From Desulfobacterales bacterium (lineage in GTDB: Bacteria > Desulfobacterota > Desulfobacteria > Desulfobacterales > JAFDCJ01), in NCBI GenBank assembly GCA_020345785.1, contig CP070771.1:1607629-1612744 (forward strand): 5,116 nucleotides of DNA. Direction: 5' to 3'. A program made the translations under genes and the position numbers. The notes beneath the pieces are model-generated. The model made no database searches. It was not told the origin of the DNA and was given only the letters and a program-made list of their open reading frames with translations. Within the stretch, counting starts at the first letter, position 1. The number at the start of each line of letters is the position of its first letter. This document shows positions 1 to 5,116 of this stretch, piece after piece.

Positions 1-90
1 CGCTTGCCCTGTTAAACCTTTTTTTCTGTTTAAGCTGGGTCCTTTCGCCTGCCCCGTTAAACCTTTTTATCAGTTTAACCAGGGTGCTTT
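1..90. repeat. 45-bp tandem repeat, two units, cut by the left edge
   Basis: Positions 1-45 and 46-90 align without gaps and differ at 7 of 45 bases by eye. Each unit contains an inverted repeat: GTTAAAC at 56-62 pairs perfectly with GTTTAAC at 73-79 in the second unit, around a T-rich 10-base loop, with CCC/GGG pairs outside an internal mismatch. The first unit has a weaker version of the same hairpin. On the minus strand a shorter, degenerate part of a third unit can be aligned at about 91-105. The array lies about 60 bp past the dhaM stop. It lacks the T-run needed for a simple intrinsic terminator for dhaM. It may continue beyond the window. Confidence 0.8.
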
Positions 91-118
91 GGTGATTAAA
101 TTTTCTTATTGGGTTCAT
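1..118 (-). CDS. Possible partial ORF downstream of dhaM, encoded through the tandem repeat
   Basis: An ATG at 118-116 opens a minus-strand frame that stays open for 39 codons to the window edge. It begins MNPIRKFNHQ and is very rich in Lys and Arg. Because the 45-bp repeat is a multiple of three, it is read as a 15-residue repeat containing KRFN. A weak GGA lies about 6 bases before the ATG, and the start is only 31 bp after the dhaM stop, so a co-transcribed gene is possible. I do not recognise the product. A frame left open by chance in repeated intergenic DNA is at least as likely, since such repeats often give Lys/Asn/Phe-rich spurious ORFs. Confidence 0.18.
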   Translation of the reverse strand, partial: MNPIRKFNHQSTLVKLIKRFNGAGERTQLKQKKRFNRAS

Positions 119-149
119 CGATATCCGACATAGCGGGATTTCAGCTTAG

Positions 150-2678
150 TTACAATCGGCTTTTCTCGGTCAGATTCCTTAAAAATTTTTCGGCCAGTTT
201 CCGAGCATCGGCGGCGCTGGCCGCGGTCATCATCTTATCAGCCAGATCAACGGTCGTGTCACATGCCAGTCTGCCAATGAGCGCCTTTACTTCCGGAATT
301 GCGTCCGGCGCCAGGCTGAGCTCATCGACTCCCAACCCCACCAGTGCAGGCACCGCGACCAAATCCGCCGCCAGCTCACCGCACACGGCAACGTGTTTGG
401 CTTGCCGGTGGGCTTCATCAACCACCTTTTTGATCTGCTGCAAAATGGCCGGGTGAAGTGCGTCCGCATAGTCTGCCAGATTCGAATTCCCGCGTTCGGC
501 TGCCAGGCAGTATTGAGTCAAGTCGTTGGTTCCGATACTAAAAAAATCCAGTCGCTTAACAAATGATGACATCATCAGGACGGCGGCCGGCGTCTCGATC
601 ATGGCACCGGTTAAAATCGGCCAACGGTGGGCGATATTGTCATTAACCAGCTCACGATGCACCGCCTCCAGTGTCTCCAGGACCCGATCGATCTCCTCGA
701 TGGTGCTGATCATTGGAAACATGACCCGCAAATCAAAGTCTGCGCCGGCTAGCAAAATGGCGCGCAACTGTCCGCGGAACAGTTCCGGATGGCGCAGTGA
801 CAGCCGGACGCCTCGCACTCCCAAATAGGGATTGGCTTCTGCCGGAAGGCGAAGATAGGCAATGGATTTGTCGCCCCCGACATCCAGGGTACGCACGCAA
901 ATGGGCCGACCGGCAATTTTGCTGCCGATCTGCCGTAAGATATCTACCTGCTCGGCTTCAGACGGCGGCTCGCTGCGCGTCAAGTAGAGAAATTCCGTAC
1001 GAAGCAGCCCGACCCCGTCTGCGCCGTTTTCAAGCGCAAATTGGGCCCCGGCAACATTTCCTACATTGGCGCTGATGGATAGCCGGCGGCCATCGATGGT
1101 TACGGCCGGCTGACGGCTGTTTTTGCGAAGTCTTCGGCGCTTTTGCAGCCAGCGGGCGCGGCGTTTTTTAAGCTCCTCGCAAACATCCGGGCCGGGCTCA
1201 ACCCACAGGGTGCCGCGGAAGCCGTCAAGCGCCAAGGATGTGTTATCCGGCAGGTTTAAAAGGGAGGGGTCAACCCCTGCAACGGCCGGGATGCCCAGAG
1301 TGCGTGCCAGAGTCGCCGTGTGAGAAGTCGGTCCGCCTTTGACAGTTACCATGCCGAGCACCTTCCGTGTATCGAGCACGGCCGTATCCGTGGGGGTGAG
1401 CTCCTCGGCAACCAGGATTGCCGGTTGAGACAGGGCGACGGTCTTTAGGAGGTTTTGACCAAGAATATTCAATAAAACCTGGGTGCCGACATCAATGACA
1501 TCGGCGGCCCGTTGCTTAAGATAATCATCGGAAAGCGCACGATATGCGTCGACGATCTGCTGCACGCTTTCGTGCCAGGCCGCCGCGGCATTCTGCTTTT
1601 TTTGAAAAATACGGCTGCGCACTGCATCCAGAAGCTTGGGGTCCTGGATAATCAACAGATGGGCGTCGAATATCGCCGCTTGAGCTTTGCCAAGCCTGGA
1701 TTCCACAGAATGCCGGCGATTCAGGATAGACCGGCTCGCGTTATCCCGGGCTTGCTCCAAGTGCTTCCATTCCTGGACGGGATTTTCCGCCTGATGGCGG
1801 GAAATTTGCGGCAAAGAAATCCGATAATGGTAAAGCGGTCCGGCGGCATATCCGTCAGAAACGGCCACAGCCGCAATACCAACCTTGCCATGCGGCTCTT
1901 CGATATCGGTCGGCGGCGGTGTGACAAACTGCGCTGTCAACTTCGGCAGTTCATCATCCACCAGTGTTTTGACGGCAGCCAGGGCTTGTTTAGCTTGCGT
2001 TCCCCGGGCGAAAACAACAATCCGCTCTCCCTGCCTGATGCCCAGGGTGGCAATGCTGTTGAGGCTTGTGGCAGGAACCGGTTCGGCGGTGGATTCAAGC
2101 TTCTTGACCCGAATCTGAGCGTCGAAAGCCGCCGCCGTTTGGACAAAGCGGGCAGCCGGCCGGGCATGCAAACCGTGAGGTGTGCCAACGGTTAAATGGA
2201 GCGCTTGCCATTCCTCCGCTTGGGCGTCGGCAGGCTCTTGAATCCAGGGCTCGACGATTTTCTCATCGGGTACGGATAGATGCTTGATTTTGGGGATCAG
2301 CGCGCGGGCGGCTTCATGGCAGACGGCGTCCAGGCCGGCACCCAGACTGATTTGGACACCTGCAGCGACAGCGCCCTCGACAATGGGCGCGCCGCATACC
2401 CGGATACGGGGCCGCATTTCCTCAGGCAGCAATTCCAGTGCGGTTTCTGCGCTTAAAATCGCACTGCCGAGATCCATCAGCACCACGACACCGTCCGGGC
2501 TGTACACCGATTCGATCGCTTCGACAATATCGAAGGCATCGGTGCCGAATTCGTTTTTATCCACGCCGACCCCGCCCACCCCGCATAGCGGTATCTGCGT
2601 GGCGGCAACCTGGCGTACCAGTCCGACCAGCGACTGAGATAAGGCGTTGCTGTGGGAGACAATGACCAATCCAACCAT
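150..2678 (-). CDS. dhaM: DhaM-HPr-Enzyme I fusion, PEP-dependent phosphoryl donor of dihydroxyacetone kinase
   Basis: This 842-residue cytoplasmic protein should pass phosphate from PEP to the ADP bound on DhaL. Residues 1-130 are the mannose-EIIA-like DhaM domain, with VIVSHS giving phospho-acceptor His9, followed by GTDA, LMDLGSA-LSAETALELL and PIVEGAVAAGV. Residues about 158-245 are HPr, with GLHARPAA giving His171. Residues about 263-842 are a full-length Enzyme I: GGPTSHT gives His453, and the PEP-binding half has LLRTEF (Arg560), RTLDVGGDK (Arg596), MIETP (Glu695), GTNDLTQY (Asp719) and CGELA (Cys766). E. coli DhaM is 472 residues with a truncated EI, so the complete EI is the notable difference. 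The ATG at 2678 is chosen because the first residues match the family N-terminus exactly. No convincing Shine-Dalgarno precedes it; the nearest G-rich stretch, CTGGGG, is about 20 bases away. The stop is TAA. It lies 474 bp after dhaL, beyond a repeat element. An unusually basic linker spans residues 504-522. The domain calls are firm; self-sufficiency of the relay is inferred. Confidence 0.96.
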   Translation of the reverse strand: MVGLVIVSHSNALSQSLVGLVRQVAATQIPLCGVGGVGVDKNEFGTDAFDIVEAIESVYSPDGVVVLMDLGSAILSAETALELLPEEMRPRIRVCGAPIVEGAVAAGVQISLGAGLDAVCHEAARALIPKIKHLSVPDEKIVEPWIQEPADAQAEEWQALHLTVGTPHGLHARPAARFVQTAAAFDAQIRVKKLESTAEPVPATSLNSIATLGIRQGERIVVFARGTQAKQALAAVKTLVDDELPKLTAQFVTPPPTDIEEPHGKVGIAAVAVSDGYAAGPLYHYRISLPQISRHQAENPVQEWKHLEQARDNASRSILNRRHSVESRLGKAQAAIFDAHLLIIQDPKLLDAVRSRIFQKKQNAAAAWHESVQQIVDAYRALSDDYLKQRAADVIDVGTQVLLNILGQNLLKTVALSQPAILVAEELTPTDTAVLDTRKVLGMVTVKGGPTSHTATLARTLGIPAVAGVDPSLLNLPDNTSLALDGFRGTLWVEPGPDVCEELKKRRARWLQKRRRLRKNSRQPAVTIDGRRLSISANVGNVAGAQFALENGADGVGLLRTEFLYLTRSEPPSEAEQVDILRQIGSKIAGRPICVRTLDVGGDKSIAYLRLPAEANPYLGVRGVRLSLRHPELFRGQLRAILLAGADFDLRVMFPMISTIEEIDRVLETLEAVHRELVNDNIAHRWPILTGAMIETPAAVLMMSSFVKRLDFFSIGTNDLTQYCLAAERGNSNLADYADALHPAILQQIKKVVDEAHRQAKHVAVCGELAADLVAVPALVGLGVDELSLAPDAIPEVKALIGRLACDTTVDLADKMMTAASAADARKLAEKFLRNLTEKSRL

Positions 2679-2733
2679 GGCAAAGACTACGTCTAGCTGC
2701 CCCAGGGTAACGTCAAAGTAATTTCTAAACCAG

Positions 2734-2755
2734 TTGCATTAGTAAAGTTATGCAA
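2734..2755. promoter_or_regulatory. Inverted repeat upstream of dhaM, possible operator
   Basis: Perfect 6-bp arms TTGCAT and ATGCAA are separated by 10 bases, about 56-77 bp before the dhaM start. The 22-bp spacing fits a dimeric regulator site, or a small RNA hairpin in the dhaM leader. A weak promoter can be proposed just upstream on the minus strand: TTGAGA with TATATT 15 bases away, both lying within or beside the heptamer repeat. Its hexamers are poor and could simply reflect the AT-rich repeat. Function is inference. Confidence 0.25.
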
Positions 2756-2763
2756 TACAATAT

Positions 2764-3098
2764 AATCTCAAATCTCAAATCTCAAGCACCAAATTACAAA
2801 TAAATCTCAAATCTCAATATCCAATGACCAAAACATTCGCCAAAATTGCAGCGCCCCGCGACGTAAAATCTGGTGAACCGGGGATGATGCCGTTGCGCGC
2901 AATGGCAGATGGAATACTTTTGTTTGGATTTTTGAATTTGGGTCATTGGAATTTGTTTGAGCCCGCCCTGGTGCGACTTAGTTGGTTGAAGGCATCCTTG
3001 GTTTCCATTACACAGGCAAAGGGGATCAGCACGGTAAGGTTCAATTCGGTCTGGGCCAGGGATTTGGTATTTGGTGTTTGGAATTTTCATGATTTTTG
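2764..3098. repeat. AT-rich heptanucleotide repeat mosaic within the dhaL-dhaM gap
   Basis: The 474-bp gap between dhaL and dhaM is mostly made of this mosaic. On the plus strand AATCTCA occurs three times in tandem at 2764-2784 and twice more at 2803-2816. Degenerate TTTGG-type heptamers in the opposite orientation occupy about 2921-2956 and 3062-3089, where ATTTGGT is repeated twice and followed by GTTTGGA and ATTTTCA. The 2963-3058 stretch between the latter two blocks is less AT-rich and shows no recognisable gene. Open frames crossing the mosaic translate to low-complexity strings such as IPNTKYQIP and GHWNL, which I regard as spurious. Similar repeat-rich spacers are, from memory, common in Desulfobacterales and some uncultured bacteria. 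I cannot assign a named family. Confidence 0.7.
2820..2950. repeat. 131-bp nested inverted-repeat element (MITE/REP-like candidate)
   Basis: Outer arms TCCAATGACC (2820-2829) and GGTCATTGGA (2941-2950) are perfect 10-bp inverted repeats, and similarity extends to 15 of 18 bases. Inside them, ATTGC-A-GCGC (2845-2854) is complementary to GCGC-GCAAT (2895-2903) apart from one bulged A. An alternative inner stem, CCCCG (2854-2858) with CGGGG (2879-2883), is also present. The GC-rich core inside AT-rich ends and the lack of a coding frame fit a small non-autonomous or palindromic repeat element. No target-site duplication was identified. Element identity and mobility are inference. Confidence 0.5.
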
Positions 3099-3152
3099 TT
3101 AAGCGGGCAATTTTCGCAAAATTCGTCTTTTTTCTCTTTAAACGGAACCTTG

Positions 3153-3782
3153 CTACCTGCCCCAGATATCGGCGGCGGCCTTAAAAAGCAGAAAAGAAGA
3201 AGTAGCGCCGGGATCCTGATGCCCGATGCTGCGCTCACCGAGGTAACTGGCGCGTCCCTTGCGGGCCTGCATCCCGATGGTGCACTTCATCCCGGTTTGA
3301 GCGGCGGCAGCCCCCTGATGCAGAATCTCTTTCAAATCGGCACCTGCATCACCAGCCGTTTTCATCGCAGCTACCGCGGGGCTTAGCGCATCCACCATGG
3401 TCTTGTCGTTTAATTCGGCTTTGCCTCTGTGCACAACACCCTCAAGACCTGCGCTGAAAAGCGCAACGATGTCCGTCGGCGCCAAGCCGTCTTTTCCCGC
3501 ACACGCAGTGGCCGCCCGCAAAAAAAACGTACCGTAGAGTGGGCCGGATGCACCGCCGACTGTTTTAATCAACGTCATGGCAACCGTCTTCAGTACGCCG
3601 GCGACGTCCAGGGGATCGCTTTTCTCAAGTTGCTCAGCGACGGCATTAAAGCCGCGTTCCAGATTGATGCCGTGGTCGGCGTCTCCGATGGCCGCATCCA
3701 GCTCGGTCAGATACACTTTGTTTTTTGCAAATACGTGTTGAAGTTCGTCAATCCAGGCCAGCAAATCGTCTCGATCGATCAT
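3153..3782 (-). CDS. dhaL: Dihydroxyacetone kinase ADP-binding subunit DhaL
   Basis: DhaL holds an ADP/ATP that acts as a tightly bound cofactor: DhaM rephosphorylates it and DhaL transfers the phosphate to dihydroxyacetone on DhaK. The 209-residue product is close to the 210 residues of E. coli DhaL. Visible motifs are LDAAIGDADHG, with Asp29, Asp34 and Asp36 as the expected Mg-nucleotide ligands; TVGGASGPLYGTFF (74-87) contacting the nucleotide; RGKAELNDKTM (119-129); and the near-invariant C-terminal block MQARKGRASYLGERSIGHQD (171-190) followed by PGATS. The frame stays open 68 codons upstream inside dhaK, but the ATG at 3782 is chosen because the family N-terminus starts there and GGGGAA lies 9 bases before it. 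The start is 4 bp past the dhaK stop, so the two subunits are probably translated together. The stop is TAG. No intrinsic terminator follows on this strand. Confidence 0.97.
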   Translation of the reverse strand: MIDRDDLLAWIDELQHVFAKNKVYLTELDAAIGDADHGINLERGFNAVAEQLEKSDPLDVAGVLKTVAMTLIKTVGGASGPLYGTFFLRAATACAGKDGLAPTDIVALFSAGLEGVVHRGKAELNDKTMVDALSPAVAAMKTAGDAGADLKEILHQGAAAAQTGMKCTIGMQARKGRASYLGERSIGHQDPGATSSFLLFKAAADIWGR

Positions 3783-3786
3783 CGCA

Positions 3787-4788
3787 CTAAATTCCCCAGC
3801 GCAGTCCTGCTGTGAGAACGGGTTCGTCCCAGAATTTAAGCAGCTCATCGTCGACTTTAAGCAGGGTAATGGAACACCCCGCCATTTCGAGCGAGGTGAT
3901 GAAGTTTCCCACCAATCGTCGGGCAATTGAGATGTTATTCCTTCGGCAAATGCCGGCAAGCTCGTTGTAGGCCAGATAAAGTTCAATTAACGGCGTGCCG
4001 CCCATCCCGTTTACCATGGCAATGACCGCATCACCCCTTTTAAATGGAAGGTCGTCAATCACCGCGGCCGCCATGGTTTCAATAATCTCCCGCGCACCTG
4101 CCAGGGGCACTCTTTCCCGGCCCGGTTCTCCATGGATGCCGATACCGATTTCCATTTGATGGTCGCCAATCTCAAAAGTAGGCCTGCCCGCCAGCGGCAC
4201 GGTGCAGGAAGTCAGGGCCATGCCCATCGACCGGCCGTTGTTGTTGACCTTCCGGCAAAGGTCGGCAACAGCTTTCAAGTCAAGTCCTTTTTCAGCTGCC
4301 GCACCGCATAATTTTTCCGCCAGAACCGTGGTGCCCACGCCGCGTCGTCCGGCAGTATACAAGCTGTCCTGCACGGCAACATCATCGTTGATGACGACAC
4401 TTTCAACGTCGATGCCTTCAGCCTGGCACAATTCAGCGGCCATTTCAAAATTCATAACATCACCGGTATAATTTTTTACGATGTGCAGCACGCCTGCCCC
4501 GCCGTCAACCGCTTTGGTGGCCGCTTCCATTTGATCCGGCGTCGGGGAGGTAAATACTTCACCCGGGCAGGCGGCATCCAGCATCCCTTTACCGACATAA
4601 CCGCCGTGCATCGGCTCGTGCCCGCTGCCGCCTCCGGAAACAATCCCTACCTTGCCTTTTATCGGAGCATCCGCCCGAACGATATAATTCGGATCGAAAT
4701 GAAGCCTGATCAGATCAGCGTGCGCGGCTGCAAATCCGGCCAGGGATTCCCTCACCAGGTCTTGGGCTTGGTTGAGCAGTTTTTTCAT
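3787..4788 (-). CDS. dhaK: Dihydroxyacetone kinase dihydroxyacetone-binding subunit DhaK
   Basis: DhaK binds dihydroxyacetone covalently as a hemiaminal on a histidine and presents it to DhaL for phosphorylation in the cytoplasm. The 333-residue protein shows the whole family pattern: [20 protein letters not shown] (38-57) with His57, [20 protein letters not shown] following, FTSPTPDQ (79-86), KNYTGD with Asp110, [16 protein letters not shown] (135-150), and GIHGEPG with the substrate-binding His219. These match E. coli His56, Asp109 and His218 with an offset of one. It is shorter than the 356-residue E. coli enzyme because the loop after the GIHGEPG region, around residues 240-255, is compact. 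The C-terminus keeps [19 protein letters not shown]. The ATG at 4788 has a strong AAGAGGA site 8 bases away. It is first in the operon and is followed at 4 bp by dhaL. All catalytic residues are present, so it is the enzyme subunit rather than a DhaQ-type regulatory homologue. Confidence 0.97.
   Translation of the reverse strand: MKKLLNQAQDLVRESLAGFAAAHADLIRLHFDPNYIVRADAPIKGKVGIVSGGGSGHEPMHGGYVGKGMLDAACPGEVFTSPTPDQMEAATKAVDGGAGVLHIVKNYTGDVMNFEMAAELCQAEGIDVESVVINDDVAVQDSLYTAGRRGVGTTVLAEKLCGAAAEKGLDLKAVADLCRKVNNNGRSMGMALTSCTVPLAGRPTFEIGDHQMEIGIGIHGEPGRERVPLAGAREIIETMAAAVIDDLPFKRGDAVIAMVNGMGGTPLIELYLAYNELAGICRRNNISIARRLVGNFITSLEMAGCSITLLKVDDELLKFWDEPVLTAGLRWGI
3792..3797 (-). promoter_or_regulatory. 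Ribosome binding site of dhaL, inside the dhaK 3' end
   Basis: The minus strand reads GGGGAA, ending 9 bases before the dhaL ATG and lying just inside the last dhaK codons. It supports the short 209-residue start over the longer open frame and points to coupling between dhaK and dhaL translation. Confidence 0.6.
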
Positions 4789-4796
4789 GTTTCAGT

Positions 4797-4803
4797 TCCT
4801 CTT
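4797..4803 (-). promoter_or_regulatory. Ribosome binding site of dhaK
   Basis: The minus strand reads AAGAGGA with an 8-base spacer to the dhaK ATG. This is the strongest Shine-Dalgarno in the window and contrasts with the absence of one before dhaM. Confidence 0.75.
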
Positions 4804-4813
4804 GGTCAGTAAT

Positions 4814-4850
4814 ATTATACATGTTTAAAATAAAGCCGCCTGCTTGTCAA
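4814..4850 (-). promoter_or_regulatory. Promoter-like hexamers upstream of dhaK
   Basis: On the minus strand a perfect TATAAT lies at 4819-4814, about 26 bases before the dhaK ATG, and a perfect TTGACA at 4850-4845. The gap between them is 25 bases, far from the usual 16-18, so they are unlikely to form one standard promoter. The TATAAT may be used with a poor -35 and an activator. Alternatively, TTGACA may pair with a weaker -10 such as TAAACA 17 bases downstream. No sigma-54 type GG/GC pair was seen. The placement makes this the best candidate region for operon transcription initiation. Confidence 0.4.
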
Positions 4851-4897
4851 AATAAATAAGAAAGAACCGGCCATGAAAGCACACTGGTTTAATAACC

Positions 4898-5011
4898 ATG
4901 TCTGTAAAATTGAAGAAAAAACAATTAGAGCGTTTGGATCGGGCCATGTGGGACGCCATCGACAAACCGGAAAAGACCCAACAAACTGCCGCTATCAGGA
5001 CGTTATTGTGA
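4898..5011 (+). CDS. Possible 37-residue small protein, divergent from dhaK
   Basis: This short frame starts at ATG 4898, ends at TGA 5009-5011, and is transcribed away from dhaK, whose start is 109 bp to the left. The product has a basic Lys-rich N-terminus (SVKLKKKQLERLDR) followed by AMWDAIDKPEKTQQ and AAIRTLL. It would form amphipathic helix and looks more protein-like than the other frames here. An in-frame TGA at 4874-4876 limits upstream extension. There is no clear Shine-Dalgarno; TGGTT-TAAT-AACCA, a small inverted repeat at 4885-4898, sits directly on the start. I do not recognise the family. It could be a real small gene, a decayed gene fragment, or a chance frame. Confidence 0.35.
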   Translation: MSVKLKKKQLERLDRAMWDAIDKPEKTQQTAAIRTLL

Positions 5012-5116
5012 CACGCGCGCTAAAGCACTGCCGGCTGCCGCTGATATGTTTAAAAGATGGTGCGAGTTGTCTGGTTTCAGATTTTTTCAAGTGGAGTACG
5101 GAGGAAAACCGGTTAG
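5008..5116 (+). CDS. Uncertain frame running off the right edge
   Basis: A GTG at 5008 overlaps the TGA of the preceding 37-codon frame. It has AGGA 7 bases upstream (4997-5000) and stays open to the window end, beginning VTRALKHCRLPLICLKDGAS. The same frame also remains open back to an ATG at 4873. A competing frame from ATG 5046 (MFKRWCELSGFRFF) is open to the edge too. None is recognised. The Cys/His content of the first is not strongly coding-like. A GGAGG at the extreme right (about 5100-5104) could instead serve a gene starting just outside the window. Only the overlap and the AGGA favour this call. Confidence 0.15.
   Translation, partial: MTRALKHCRLPLICLKDGASCLVSDFFKWSTEENRL

Noticed and set aside
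1..90. CRISPR array
   Set aside because: The whole 45-bp unit is conserved with no variable spacers, and only two units are visible, so it is a tandem repeat rather than repeat-spacer architecture.
1512..2195. 227-codon plus-strand frame opposite dhaM
   Set aside because: It is antisense to the clearly coding HPr/EI region, with no recognisable motifs. It is a shadow of the real gene.
2794..3090. 98-codon minus-strand frame (and a 92-codon plus-strand frame) in the dhaL-dhaM gap
   Set aside because: Both read through heptamer repeats, giving low-complexity IPNTKYQIP and GHWNL-like strings. There is no Shine-Dalgarno or recognisable domain.
3109..3133. Hairpin AATTTT-CGC-AAAATT followed by a T-rich run, resembling a terminator
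   Set aside because: The T-run follows it on the plus strand, where no gene ends. On the minus strand, downstream of dhaL, no U-tract follows, and the stem is AT-only and weak.
3106..3152. A-rich stretch after dhaL resembling the left-edge 45-bp repeat (TTTAAAGAGAAAAAAG)
   Set aside because: The likeness is limited to a short, A-rich, low-complexity segment, and the rest of the unit does not align.
3783..3986. 68-codon upstream extension of dhaL
   Set aside because: It lies wholly inside dhaK in another frame and resembles no DhaL N-terminus. The ATG at 3782 matches the family start and has its own GGGGAA site.
4860..4960. Minus-strand frame starting near 4946 upstream of dhaK
   Set aside because: It is short, Phe-rich and lacks a ribosome binding site. 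It is more likely the antisense of the plus-strand small ORF region.

Overview
This window holds a PTS-type dihydroxyacetone kinase locus, read entirely on the minus strand in the order dhaK, dhaL, dhaM. Base composition is moderate in GC, intergenic stretches are AT-rich, and one gap carries a heptameric 'TTTGG/AATCTCA' repeat mosaic. I have seen that mosaic mostly in Desulfobacterota (Desulfobacterales-like sulfate reducers) and some uncultured lineages. The taxonomic guess is an inference of moderate to low confidence, because no marker gene is present.

Layout from right to left (direction of transcription). Positions 4789-5116 are upstream of dhaK. They carry a good Shine-Dalgarno for dhaK, promoter-like hexamers, and a possible divergent 37-residue small ORF on the plus strand, followed by an uncertain frame that runs off the window. 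dhaK (3787-4788) encodes the dihydroxyacetone-binding subunit. dhaL (3153-3782) follows after only 4 bp and encodes the ADP-binding subunit. A 474-bp gap (2679-3152) contains no convincing gene. It does contain heptanucleotide repeats and a nested inverted repeat that looks like a small non-coding repeat element placed inside the operon. dhaM (150-2678) encodes an 842-residue fusion of the DhaM EIIA-like domain, an HPr domain and a complete Enzyme I. Downstream, 1-90 holds two copies of a 45-bp tandem repeat that reaches the left edge and may continue beyond it.

How the genes work together: the DhaM fusion has every catalytic residue expected for a full relay from phosphoenolpyruvate (PEP), through His453 (EI), His171 (HPr) and His9 (EIIA), to the ADP held by DhaL. 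That ADP is rephosphorylated to ATP, and DhaL passes the phosphate to dihydroxyacetone held on DhaK His219, giving dihydroxyacetone phosphate for glycolysis. Escherichia coli DhaM has only a truncated EI domain and depends on the general EI and HPr. Here one polypeptide plus DhaK and DhaL could be self-sufficient. No DhaR, glycerol dehydrogenase or glycerol facilitator gene lies in the window, so the source of dihydroxyacetone and the regulator are not visible.

I see no clearly novel defence, mobile or RNA system. The most interesting points are the complete single-chain phosphorelay, the repeat element splitting the operon, the left-edge tandem repeat, and the arginine-rich linker inside the EI portion.
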